Positions 1-8,129 of a stretch of 8,136 nucleotides of DNA are shown here, piece by piece. The notes beneath the pieces are model-generated. The model did not search any database. It had not been told where the DNA came from and was given only the letters and a program-made list of their open reading frames with translations. Position 1 is the stretch's first letter, and every line of letters begins with the position of its first letter. Source of the stretch: Actinomycetes bacterium. GTDB lineage: Bacteria; Actinomycetota; Actinomycetes; JAJYSQ01. The stretch is taken from assembly GCA_021793495.1 (NCBI GenBank), contig JAJYSQ010000049.1:1-8136 (forward strand). The letters run 5' to 3'. Position numbers and translations under genes: made by a program.

Positions 1-1796
<1,796 letters not shown>

Positions 1797-1799
1797 GCG

Positions 1800-1879
1800 A
1801 CGACCTCCCAGCGGCGCAGCCTAGCGACCAGCCCCTCGCGCCAGGCCGCCACGGCGGGCCGATCCTCCGGCGTGTCCAC
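1800..1879 (-). other. Protein-like stretch in a different minus frame directly upstream of hsdM; possible displaced N-terminus
   Basis: From GTG 1879, in the frame one step away from hsdM, the translation reads VDTPEDRPAVAAWREGLV and continues with [11 protein letters not shown]. This looks like a natural amphipathic helical segment with GC-rich third positions. It runs straight into the region where the hsdM frame becomes protein-like ([15 protein letters not shown]). One added G near 1785-1787 would join the two into RRMGFDWSHL. It could be a frameshifted true N-terminus of the hsdM fusion, a sequencing error, or a chance open frame. This frame stays open to 1241 but is clearly non-coding over the HsdM motifs. 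Confidence 0.35.
1803..1809 (-). promoter_or_regulatory. Ribosome binding site supporting the hsdM GTG start at 1796
   Basis: On the minus strand GGGAGGT precedes GTG 1796 with a 6-nt spacer. An in-frame TAG at 1823-1821 closes the frame just upstream, so this is the first usable start after the stop. It is the main argument for including the extra N-terminal domain in the product. The same bases also fall inside a protein-like stretch of another frame (1879-1800), so the match could be partly fortuitous. Confidence 0.6.
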
Positions 1880-1882
1880 CGA

Positions 1883-1918
1883 CCCCGACCCGCACCCCGA
1901 CCCGTACCCCGACCCGCA
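1883..1918. repeat. Three tandem copies of a 12-bp repeat in the divergent spacer
   Basis: Three back-to-back 12-bp units (1883-1894, 1895-1906, 1907-1918) read CCCCGACCCGCA, CCCCGACCCGTA and CCCCGACCCGCA; only the middle copy differs, at one base. They lie between the hsdM start (1796) and the transporter start (1967). They could be a binding-site array for a regulator of the divergent genes or a simple slippage repeat. The unit is a multiple of three, and the bases just past the array fall in the protein-like minus frame noted nearby. Confidence 0.85.
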
Positions 1919-1951
1919 ACCACCCCCAGCGGACGGTCGCTCCCTACGGTC

Positions 1952-1957
1952 TAGTGT
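1952..1957 (+). promoter_or_regulatory. Possible -10 element (TAGTGT) for a leaderless transporter transcript
   Basis: TAGTGT fits the actinobacterial TANNNT -10 pattern and ends 9 nt before ATG 1967. Transcription could therefore start at or just before the start codon. There is no convincing Shine-Dalgarno sequence; the bases before ATG form the palindrome GGGATCCC (1959-1966). No clear -35 hexamer is visible. Confidence 0.35.
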
Positions 1958-1966
1958 CGGGATCCC

Positions 1967-2830
1967 ATGTACGGCCTCGGGATCGGCCTCGTCCTGACCT
2001 CGACGAGCGCCCACGCCGGGTGGAACGTGCTGGCGAAGCGGGCTGGGCCGGCCGGCACCGCGTACGTCGCGGCCACTGCGGCCGCCTCAGCCACCCTGTG
2101 GGCCGCCCCGGTGCTGGCGCTCCTGCTGGTGACCGGGTACCGCCCGTCCCGCACCGGGGTGGTGTTCCTCATCGGGGCGGGGGTGCTGCACACCACCTAC
2201 TTCCTCGCACTGGCTCGGGCCTACCGGGGCCACGACCTGTCCGTGGTGTACCCGGTGGCCCGTGGGGTCGCGCCGCTGGCGGCCTCTGCCGTGGCGGTGG
2301 CACTGCTCGGGGACCGCGTCACCCCCCTGGGGGTCCTCGGCATCCTGGCGATCAGCCTGGGGGTCCTCGCCCTGGGGTGGCCGGGCCGCCAAGGCGCCAC
2401 CCCCTCCCTGCGTGGAGTGGGTTGGGGGTTGGGGATCGCGGCGGTGATCACCGCGTACACGGTGTGGGACGCTCACTCGGTCGCCAGCCTGGGTACCCCA
2501 CCGTTGGTCCAGGAGTGGGCCGGGGAGGCAGGTCGAGCGCTGCTGCTCGCCGGCTGGGTGGCGCACCACCAGGACCGGGTTCGCCGGGCGGTACGCCGGT
2601 ACCGCCGCGAGATCGTCGGCCAGTCCCTGCTCAGCCCCGCGTCCTACCTGTTGGTGCTCACCGCCTACCGGTACGCCCCGGTCACCGTGGTCGCCCCGCT
2701 GCGAGAGGTCGGGGTGCTGCTCGGGGTCGTGGCCGGGATCCGGCTGTTCGGCGAACCGGCCGGTCGACGGCGGCTGCTGGCCGCGGCCCTGGTCGTGGTC
2801 GGAGCCGGGATGGTGGCGATGGGCGGGTAG
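1967..2830 (+). CDS. EamA-family transporter of the drug/metabolite transporter (DMT) superfamily
   Basis: This 287-residue integral membrane protein is about the usual length for a ten-helix DMT carrier built from two EamA repeats. Hydrophobic segments fall at roughly 1-20, 32-56, 63-85, 97-114, 118-138, 150-167, 183-198, 218-235, 245-260 and 268-285. Family-typical features are HAGWN (16-20) in helix 1, LSVVYPVARGVAPL (91-104) at the end of the first repeat, and YRYAPVTVVAPLREV (234-248) in the second. A basic loop (204-215) fits a cytoplasmic position. Such proteins usually export or import small metabolites; the substrate cannot be told from sequence. ATG 1967 is the first start that gives a complete helix 1; it lacks a clear ribosome binding site, so a leaderless message is possible. 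gabD1 follows 75 nt downstream on the same strand. Confidence 0.9.
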   Translation: MYGLGIGLVLTSTSAHAGWNVLAKRAGPAGTAYVAATAAASATLWAAPVLALLLVTGYRPSRTGVVFLIGAGVLHTTYFLALARAYRGHDLSVVYPVARGVAPLAASAVAVALLGDRVTPLGVLGILAISLGVLALGWPGRQGATPSLRGVGWGLGIAAVITAYTVWDAHSVASLGTPPLVQEWAGEAGRALLLAGWVAHHQDRVRRAVRRYRREIVGQSLLSPASYLLVLTAYRYAPVTVVAPLREVGVLLGVVAGIRLFGEPAGRRRLLAAALVVVGAGMVAMGG

Positions 2831-2895
2831 CGTGGCGATGGTCCAGAATCGGGCCAGCACCGATCGGGCGCACCGCACCCGGCGCCCACAGCTCC

Positions 2896-2901
2896 AGGAG
2901 G
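2896..2901 (+). promoter_or_regulatory. Strong ribosome binding site of gabD1
   Basis: AGGAGG sits 4 nt before ATG 2906 and fixes the gabD1 start. It is the strongest Shine-Dalgarno match in the window, in contrast to the weak or absent sites of the transporter, acylase and VOC genes. Confidence 0.85.
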
Positions 2902-2905
2902 ATCC

Positions 2906-4279
2906 ATGGCCATCGCCACCACGAACCCCGCGACCGGGCAGGTAGTGAAGACCTTCGACCCGATGTCCGACGCCGAGGTCGACACGCGGATCGCCCGGGC
3001 CGCCGAGACGTTCGCGGCCTACCGGCGCACCTCCTTCGCCGAGCGGGCCGGGTGGATGCGCACCGCCGCGGACCTGCTGGACGCCGAGGCGGAGACCACC
3101 GCGGCGACGATGACCCTGGAGATGGGCAAGACGCTGATCTCGGCCCGGGCCGAGATCGCCAAGTGCGCCCGGGCGGCTCGTTTCTACGCCGAGCACGCCG
3201 CGTCCTTCCTCGCCGACGAGCCGGTCGACCCCGACCAGGTCGGGGCCGTACGGGCGTACACGCGCTACCAGCCGCTCGGCGTGGTGCTCGCCGTCATGCC
3301 GTGGAACTTCCCGCTCTGGCAGGTGGTCCGGTTCGCGGCCCCCGCGCTGATGGCGGGCAACGTCGGGCTGCTCAAGCACGCCTCGAACGTGCCGCAGACC
3401 GCGTTGTACCTCGAGGACGTGTTCGCCCGCGCCGGGTTCCCGGCCGGGGCTTTCCAGACGCTGCTCATCGGCGGGGCGGCGGTCGACCGCGTGCTGCGCG
3501 ACCCACGGGTGGCCGCTGCCACCCTGACCGGCAGCGAGGCGGCCGGTCAGGCCGTGGCGGCGACGTGTGGGCATGAGATCAAGAAGACGGTCCTCGAGCT
3601 GGGCGGGTCCGACCCGTTCGTCGTGATGCCGTCGGCCGATGTGGCTCGCGCAGCCGAGGTGGCGGTGACCGCCCGGTGCCAGAACAACGGGCAGTCGTGC
3701 ATCGCGGCCAAGCGGTTCATCGTGCACACCGAGGTGTACGAGGAGTTCACCCGCCGGTTCGTCGAGCGGATGTCGGCGCTGGTGGTCGGGGACCCGACCG
3801 ACCCGGGCACGGACGTCGGGCCGCTGGTCAACGAGGACGCCCGGGTCGAGATCGAGGGGCTCGTCACCGACGCGGTCGAGCATGGTGCGAGCCTGCTGTG
3901 CGGCGGGCAGCGGTGGGACGGGCCTGGCTACTACTACCCCCCGACCATCGTGGCCGGGGTCACCCCGGCGATGCGGCTCTACACCGAGGAGTCCTTCGGA
4001 CCGGTGGCAGCGCTGTACCGGGTGGGCAGTCTCGACGAGGCGATCACGGTGGCCAACGCGACGAGCTTCGGGCTCGGGTCGAACGCCTGGACCACCGACC
4101 GGGACGAGCAGGAGCGTTTCGCGAACGAGATCGAGGCCGGGGCCGTGTTCATCAACGGGATGACCACGTCCTACCCGCAGCTGCCGTTCGGTGGGATCAA
4201 GCGGTCCGGGTACGGGCGCGAGCTGTCGACGCACGGCATCCGCGAGTTCACCAACGTCAAGTCGGTGTGGGTGGGCTGA
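2906..4279 (+). CDS. gabD1: NAD(P)-dependent succinate-semialdehyde dehydrogenase, GabD1 type
   Basis: This enzyme oxidises succinate semialdehyde to succinate, linking GABA breakdown (or 2-oxoglutarate decarboxylation) to the TCA cycle in the cytoplasm. The 457-residue product has a complete aldehyde dehydrogenase fold. It shows MPWNFP (131-136, catalytic Asn134), LLKHAS with cofactor-binding Lys157, TGSEAAG (208-214), LELGGSDPF with general base Glu231, NNGQSCIAAKRF with nucleophile Cys265, and EESFGPV (361-367). From memory it closely matches mycobacterial GabD1 in length and along most of the chain, including MAGNVGLLKHASNVPQ and the end SGYGRELSTHGIREF. No catalytic residue is missing. 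No aminotransferase (gabT) or 2-oxoglutarate decarboxylase gene is in the window. The preceding transporter may be cotranscribed. Substrate preference among short semialdehydes is inferred from family resemblance. Confidence 0.93.
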   Translation: MAIATTNPATGQVVKTFDPMSDAEVDTRIARAAETFAAYRRTSFAERAGWMRTAADLLDAEAETTAATMTLEMGKTLISARAEIAKCARAARFYAEHAASFLADEPVDPDQVGAVRAYTRYQPLGVVLAVMPWNFPLWQVVRFAAPALMAGNVGLLKHASNVPQTALYLEDVFARAGFPAGAFQTLLIGGAAVDRVLRDPRVAAATLTGSEAAGQAVAATCGHEIKKTVLELGGSDPFVVMPSADVARAAEVAVTARCQNNGQSCIAAKRFIVHTEVYEEFTRRFVERMSALVVGDPTDPGTDVGPLVNEDARVEIEGLVTDAVEHGASLLCGGQRWDGPGYYYPPTIVAGVTPAMRLYTEESFGPVAALYRVGSLDEAITVANATSFGLGSNAWTTDRDEQERFANEIEAGAVFINGMTTSYPQLPFGGIKRSGYGRELSTHGIREFTNVKSVWVG

Positions 4280-4301
4280 TCTTCCCCGGGTGGGCTGATC
4301 T
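4269..4301. repeat. 14-bp direct repeat duplicating the gabD1 stop region
   Basis: GGGTGGGCTGATCT occurs at 4269-4282 and again at 4288-4301, a 19-bp period. The first copy carries the last codons and TGA stop of gabD1; the second is noncoding. It looks like a small tandem duplication at the gene end. A role is not evident. Confidence 0.85.
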
Positions 4302-4308
4302 CCTCTGA

Positions 4309-4350
4309 ACCCTCCCCGTCACCGGGAAGCCACCGGCCACCGGGGAGGGT
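4309..4350. terminator. Hairpin between convergent genes, probable bidirectional terminator
   Basis: ACCCTCCCCG (4309-4318) and CGGGGAGGGT (4341-4350) are perfect inverted repeats with a 22-nt loop, giving a 10-bp GC-rich stem. The hairpin lies 30 nt after the gabD1 stop, and its right arm shares one base with the VOC gene stop (4352-4350). There is no T tract on either side, as is common for high-GC actinobacteria. Its place between convergent genes suggests it limits read-through both ways. Confidence 0.7.
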
Positions 4351-4988
4351 CAGTCCAGGCGCACCGGCCCGCGTGGGGTGGCCACCTGCACGGCGACCAG
4401 CCCGGGTTCTGGTGCGTCCACCCACTCGATGCTGATCTGGTCGAGGACGCCGGCACCATCCGGGCCCAGCCACTCGGCGACGGCCGCTGGGTCCCCGGCC
4501 ATCTCCAGCCGGTCGATGCGCAGGTCGGTCCGGGCTCCCGCCGACGGGTGCAGCTCCGGGCCCACCAGCCACTGGACGAAGAACGGCAGGCTGGGGTCGT
4601 CGATCACGTCGAGCACCCCGATCTGTCGCCACCGCAGCTCGATGCCGTCCGGACGCCGCCGGTTACCGGGCGCCGCTGCTCGGCCCAGCCGGGCTTCGAC
4701 CTCGTCCACGGCGTCCACCGCGACCACCCAGGCCAACCAGCCCCCGCCCATCTCGGCACGGCCGCGGACCGCGCGCCCGAACGGGGCCGTCTCCGCCGCC
4801 GGGTGATCCAGCGCCGCGACTACTTCCAAGTAGCTGCCCCCGGCCAGTGGGAGCACGAAGTTGCGGGTGCCGAACCGGGGGTGGACGCCGCCGTCGACGA
4901 ACGGCGCACCCACGGCGGCACCGAGACGCTGCACCACCTCGCCCAGCTCGGCTGGACTGGTGGCGTAGGAGACGTGGTCCAGGCGCAT
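4350..4988 (-). CDS. VOC-superfamily protein with glyoxalase-like domain
   Basis: The 212-residue product starts MRLDHVSYAT, with the LDHV motif whose His5 is a typical first metal ligand of vicinal-oxygen-chelate proteins. It continues with GGVHPRFGTRNFVLPL (33-48) and YLEVV (53-57, Glu55). The order DHV, GG-H--GTRN, YLE-V fits the glyoxalase-like group of PF13468 type rather than classical glyoxalase I. A second half (about 84-212) includes WLAWVVAVDAVDE and FFVQWL. The reaction is unknown; the family includes metal-dependent lyases, dioxygenases and resistance proteins. ATG 4988 was chosen because the domain begins at once; the frame is open upstream to 5267, but the added sequence is Trp/Arg/Ser-rich and overlaps the membrane protein gene. 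No strong ribosome binding site precedes it. It lies 43 nt after the membrane protein gene and probably ends the acylase transcription unit. Confidence 0.85.
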   Translation of the reverse strand: MRLDHVSYATSPAELGEVVQRLGAAVGAPFVDGGVHPRFGTRNFVLPLAGGSYLEVVAALDHPAAETAPFGRAVRGRAEMGGGWLAWVVAVDAVDEVEARLGRAAAPGNRRRPDGIELRWRQIGVLDVIDDPSLPFFVQWLVGPELHPSAGARTDLRIDRLEMAGDPAAVAEWLGPDGAGVLDQISIEWVDAPEPGLVAVQVATPRGPVRLD

Positions 4989-5031
4989 GCGGGCAGTCTG
5001 CCGTGACCGGGACCGGAGGAGAAACCGGGGC

Positions 5032-5472
5032 TCACCGGCGGGCACCGCCACCGAGCGCCTGGACCAGGGCTCGACCGGACCACGCACCGAGCAGCCCCTG
5101 GACCCCTGACACCAGCAGCGCCGCCACGACGCCCACCGCAGCGTAGGCCGGGATGCCGGCCAGAGCAGCCACGACCCGGGCGGTGGCCCCGACCGGTAGG
5201 CCGCGCGCCGACAGCCAGAGCAAGGGCCACCCCCACCCGACCACGCCACTGGCCACGGCCAGCCCAACCACCCCCCGGGAGGACCACCGCGGGGCAGGGG
5301 CGATCACGGCCAGCCCCAGGCCGACCACGAAGGGCAGGTACCAGGCACCGGCCCACGCGCCGGCCCCGACGACACCGGCGCCGACCACCAGTGCCAGCAG
5401 CGCCCCACCCGGTCCGCGTCGACGCGCCGGGGAGGACCGGCGAGCCGTCCGGGCCGAGACCGTGGATCTCAC
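5032..5472 (-). CDS. Small four-helix integral membrane protein of unknown function
   Basis: I do not recognise a family. The 146-residue product has a basic, cytoplasm-like N-terminus (about residues 1-20, Arg-rich). Predicted membrane helices follow at roughly 22-42, 43-58, 67-88 and 97-125, then a short tail ending GGGARR. It is rich in Ala, Gly and Val, with Trp residues near helix ends. The start is GTG 5472, which overlaps the acylase stop as GTGA and has GGAG about 5 nt before it, a usual arrangement for translational coupling. The same frame is open further upstream to 5550, but that would overlap the acylase coding end by about 80 nt. Its place between an exported acylase and a VOC protein suggests a role at the membrane with them, but nothing in the sequence shows what. 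Confidence 0.8.
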   Translation of the reverse strand: MRSTVSARTARRSSPARRRGPGGALLALVVGAGVVGAGAWAGAWYLPFVVGLGLAVIAPAPRWSSRGVVGLAVASGVVGWGWPLLWLSARGLPVGATARVVAALAGIPAYAAVGVVAALLVSGVQGLLGAWSGRALVQALGGGARR

Positions 5473-8078
5473 CGGGGCTCCAGAGACCAGGTCGCTGCGC
5501 CGGCCGGCGCAGCAGCGAGCAGCAACGGGTAGTACCGGCCGTCCCACCACGCCGCGACCTGGTCGGCGTACCAGGGGGAGGCCGGGTTCTCGCTCTGGCC
5601 GCCGGGGTACACCCCCTCGGCCGTCGAACGTCCCGGACCGGTGAAGCGCACGATCATCCGCCAGCTCGGGCCTGCGGTGGAGACCAGGCCGCCGTCGGCC
5701 GCGTCAACGGTCCATGGGTCGCCACCCGATGCCCGCGGACCGTACCCCAGCGCCGGGGCCTGGGACAGCGCGGGGAACTGTCGGGCGTGCATGCGGCCCC
5801 AGGCCCAGCTGCCTGGCTGACCGCCGAGAGTGCTCGACAGGTGGGCCACCGCGGTGGCGAACGCCTGGCGCATCACCCCTGGCCCGGTGCGCCGCGTGCC
5901 GTCCGGCAGGGTGAACGCGGAGCTGGCCGGCTCGGTGAGCGTCCAGGCCTGCAGGTCCTGGTCGAGGCTGACGAGCGCCGGGGCCACGCTCAGTCCGTCC
6001 GGGTCCAGGTGCACCGGCACCTTCGCCGCCGACCACCAGGGGCCGAACACCGCGGTGAGGTAGTCGGTCCAGAACGTCCACCACACGCTGGCGGCCGGCG
6101 ACGATGCGGTCATCCGTCCGTCCCACCCGGCGAGCTCCGCGCGGGCCGCCTGCTCGGTCGGGGAGAGCGCCCCGCTGCCCAGGGCGGACAGCAGCCGGGG
6201 CACGATCAGGCCCGCCAGGTGGTCGTGCACGTCGTTCTGCACCGCGGCGAAGTCTGCCCGGTCCATGCCGCTGCGGCCGTCGATCATCGAGGAGATCTGC
6301 GCGACCCGGTAGCCGACGTCGAAGAAGTCCAGGCTGGTTCCGATGTAGTAGGGGTAGGCGCCGGAGACCGGGCGCTGGTTCGCGGTGATCACGGTGTGCC
6401 CGGGCGGGTCGTACACCTGGGGGACCGCGGCGTAGGGGATGGTGCCGATGATGTCGTCGACCCCGGTTCCCGGCATCGGCAGCCAGGGCGTGGCCCCCGC
6501 CGGGACCAGGGGGTAGTACCCGGGGGAGATGGCCCCGATGTTGCCCCGGTCGTCGGCGTACACGAAGTTCTGGGTGGGGGCCAGCCACCCGGTGAGCGCC
6601 GCGCGGAACTGGGCGAACGTCGCGGCCTGGCCGACGCCGAGCAGCGCAGCGACGTCCGGGGAGGGGCGGTTGCCCGCCCAGTCCACGGCCACCGTCTGCC
6701 CGGCCTGGGTCATGATCGGCCCGTGCACCGTCAGCTGCACGGCCAGGTGGACGGGGCTGGCCCCACGGACCCGGATCGTGTAGTCGATGGTGCGCATCCG
6801 ATGCCAGGCGCCCCGCCAGTAGTACTGGCCGGGCCGGGCCGGATCGGTCCTCTCCGCGTAGAACATGGTCGACTGGTTCTGCACGTCCGTCAGCGACCAC
6901 GCGATGTGCTGGTTGTGCCCGATCAGCACGCCGGGTAGCCCGGGCACGCTGACCCCGGTGACGTCCAGGTCCGGGGAGCGCAACGCCACCTGGAACCACA
7001 CCGAGGGCAGCGTCTGGTTCAGGTGCGGGTCCCCGGCCAGCATCGCCAGGCCGCCGGCCACGGCCGGTCCGTCCGCCGCCCAGGCGTTGCTGTCCGGGGT
7101 CCGGTGGATCTCCCCCGCCGGCAAGGCCCGCGTCCGAGCCAGCAGCGCCCCGGCCGCCTCGGCCAGCGCGGCCGAGATGGGGGCGGAGGCTGGGCCGCTG
7201 GTGCTCACGGAGGCTGGGCCGCTCGAGGCGGGCGTGGGCACCGAGGCCTGCGCCACCATCGGCGCCACCCCGAGGTCCTGGTAGGGACCGGGATCGTACG
7301 GGTGCTGGGCGTTGACGGCCAGCACCGGGAACCACGCCATGGTGCGGGCATACCCCAGGGTGCGGGCCAGCACCGCGTAGTCCAGCGGTGTCGTGGTGAA
7401 GTCCAGCTGCTGGGTCAAGATCCCCTGCAGGACGAGGCTGTCCACCGGGGTCCAGGCCCGCGGATACACCCCGGTGAGGGAGAACAGGGCTGGCCAGCGA
7501 CCGTTGGTCCGATCCTGGGCGATCTGGTCGTTGACCCCTTGGGCGTACGCGGCCAGCGCCGCACCGGCGGGGCTGGTCGCCGAGGTGTCCGCCCACTCGG
7601 CCTGCGCGGTCCGCACCAGGCCGAGCTGAAGCTCGAAGGTGTCCGAGGACACCGCAGCCGGCCCGGCCAGCGCCGCGAGCCGCCCCTCGCCGAGGCGGCG
7701 GGTCAGGTCCATCTGTTCGAGGCGGAAGTGCGCGTGGACGTACCCCAGTGCCAGGAACAGGTCATGGTCGTCGCCGGCCAGGATGCTGGCCGTGCCCTGG
7801 GCAGAGAAGCTCACGGTGACCGGAGCGTGCAGGCCCGGCAGGCGCAGCGTCTGTGACCCCGGCAGCAGGGCGTCCGCGGTCGACGTCCACACCCCCCGGC
7901 CGGCGTCCAGGGCCGGCCCGAGCGCGGGCACCGTGCCCGCACCGAGGGCGAACACCGCCATGACCACGGCGCTGACCCCGAGGGCCAGGACGAGGTTGAC
8001 CCAGCTCGGCCAGCTCGGCCAGCGGCGTACCCCGGAGGGTCGCCCGCCGCGGCCGCGGGCCCGGTTGCTCGTCGCCAC
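5469..8078 (-). CDS. Penicillin-acylase-family N-terminal nucleophile hydrolase, membrane-anchored
   Basis: This 869-residue precursor belongs to the Ntn amidohydrolases that cleave themselves into alpha and beta chains and hydrolyse amide bonds (penicillins, acyl-homoserine lactones and others). An Arg-rich N-terminus and one hydrophobic segment (about 27-49) suggest a signal anchor or export. The alpha part shows LGYVHAHFRLEQMDL (111-125) and RRLGEGRLAALAG. An Ala/Ser/Pro-rich spacer (about 273-300) precedes the cleavage site at DSNAW, with nucleophile Ser330. The beta part has GDPHLNQTLP (349-358), GHNQHIAWSLTDVQ (387-400), VHGPIM (451-456), PTQNFVYADD (501-510, oxyanion Asn504), SWAWGRM (757-763) and PGGQSENPASPWYADQ (825-840). 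The last motif usually reads SPHYADQ; here Trp replaces His. Substrate is not predictable. The start is GTG 8078; no Shine-Dalgarno sequence is seen, and a -10-like TAGTTT lies just upstream. Confidence 0.92.
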   Translation of the reverse strand: MATSNRARGRGGRPSGVRRWPSWPSWVNLVLALGVSAVVMAVFALGAGTVPALGPALDAGRGVWTSTADALLPGSQTLRLPGLHAPVTVSFSAQGTASILAGDDHDLFLALGYVHAHFRLEQMDLTRRLGEGRLAALAGPAAVSSDTFELQLGLVRTAQAEWADTSATSPAGAALAAYAQGVNDQIAQDRTNGRWPALFSLTGVYPRAWTPVDSLVLQGILTQQLDFTTTPLDYAVLARTLGYARTMAWFPVLAVNAQHPYDPGPYQDLGVAPMVAQASVPTPASSGPASVSTSGPASAPISAALAEAAGALLARTRALPAGEIHRTPDSNAWAADGPAVAGGLAMLAGDPHLNQTLPSVWFQVALRSPDLDVTGVSVPGLPGVLIGHNQHIAWSLTDVQNQSTMFYAERTDPARPGQYYWRGAWHRMRTIDYTIRVRGASPVHLAVQLTVHGPIMTQAGQTVAVDWAGNRPSPDVAALLGVGQAATFAQFRAALTGWLAPTQNFVYADDRGNIGAISPGYYPLVPAGATPWLPMPGTGVDDIIGTIPYAAVPQVYDPPGHTVITANQRPVSGAYPYYIGTSLDFFDVGYRVAQISSMIDGRSGMDRADFAAVQNDVHDHLAGLIVPRLLSALGSGALSPTEQAARAELAGWDGRMTASSPAASVWWTFWTDYLTAVFGPWWSAAKVPVHLDPDGLSVAPALVSLDQDLQAWTLTEPASSAFTLPDGTRRTGPGVMRQAFATAVAHLSSTLGGQPGSWAWGRMHARQFPALSQAPALGYGPRASGGDPWTVDAADGGLVSTAGPSWRMIVRFTGPGRSTAEGVYPGGQSENPASPWYADQVAAWWDGRYYPLLLAAAPAGAATWSLEPR
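7184..7223. repeat. 16-bp in-frame direct repeat in the acylase spacer region
   Basis: CGGAGGCTGGGCCGCT occurs at 7184-7199 and 7208-7223, a 24-bp (eight-codon) period. In the minus-strand protein it gives the repeated SGPAS at residues 286-290 and 294-298. It lies in the low-complexity stretch before the autocleavage site, part of which is removed during maturation in some relatives, so length change here is probably tolerated. Confidence 0.85.
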
Positions 8079-8084
8079 GGGCGG

Positions 8085-8090
8085 AAACTA
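8085..8090 (-). promoter_or_regulatory. Possible -10 element (TAGTTT) of the acylase operon, leaderless type
   Basis: On the minus strand TAGTTT (8090 to 8085) matches the TANNNT -10 pattern and ends 6 bases before GTG 8078. That is the spacing expected if transcription starts at the G of the start codon. No Shine-Dalgarno sequence is present. No good -35 hexamer is seen; the position where one would lie falls in the 9-bp repeats at 8103-8129. Confidence 0.5.
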
Positions 8091-8102
8091 CACCGCGGGG
8101 CC

Positions 8103-8129
8103 GACGGGATCGACGGGATCGACGGGAGC
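8103..8129. repeat. Three tandem copies of a 9-bp repeat upstream of the acylase operon
   Basis: GACGGGATC (8103-8111), GACGGGATC (8112-8120) and GACGGGAGC (8121-8129) follow each other without gaps. They cover the expected -35 area of the acylase promoter, so a regulator site is possible. Simple slippage is equally possible. The window ends 7 nt further on, so the full extent of the array and any divergent gene are not visible. Confidence 0.85.

Noticed and set aside
1883..1918. Repeat array considered as a CRISPR fragment
   Set aside because: The units are 12 bp and contiguous with no spacers, and no cas genes are seen.
1959..1966. Palindrome GGGATCCC directly before the transporter ATG, considered as an operator
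   Set aside because: It is only 8 bp and occurs once; not enough to claim a binding site.
2866..2887. Short inverted repeat GGGCGC/GCGCCC between the transporter and gabD1, considered as a terminator
   Set aside because: The stem is only 6 bp with a 10-nt loop and no T tract; such pairs are frequent by chance at this GC content.
1954..3576. Plus-strand open frame of 540 codons overlapping the transporter and gabD1 in another frame
   Set aside because: Arg/Gly/Pro-rich shadow; the overlapped frames carry complete families with start signals.
2087..4234. Very long minus-strand open frame of 715 codons opposite the transporter and gabD1
   Set aside because: It lies antisense to two well-supported genes, is rich in Arg, Gly, His and Pro, and shows no family motifs; this is expected in high-GC coding DNA.
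5391..6938. Plus-strand open frame of 515 codons, and a minus-strand one at 5704-7596, over the acylase
   Set aside because: Both are shadows of the acylase frame, which holds all family motifs.
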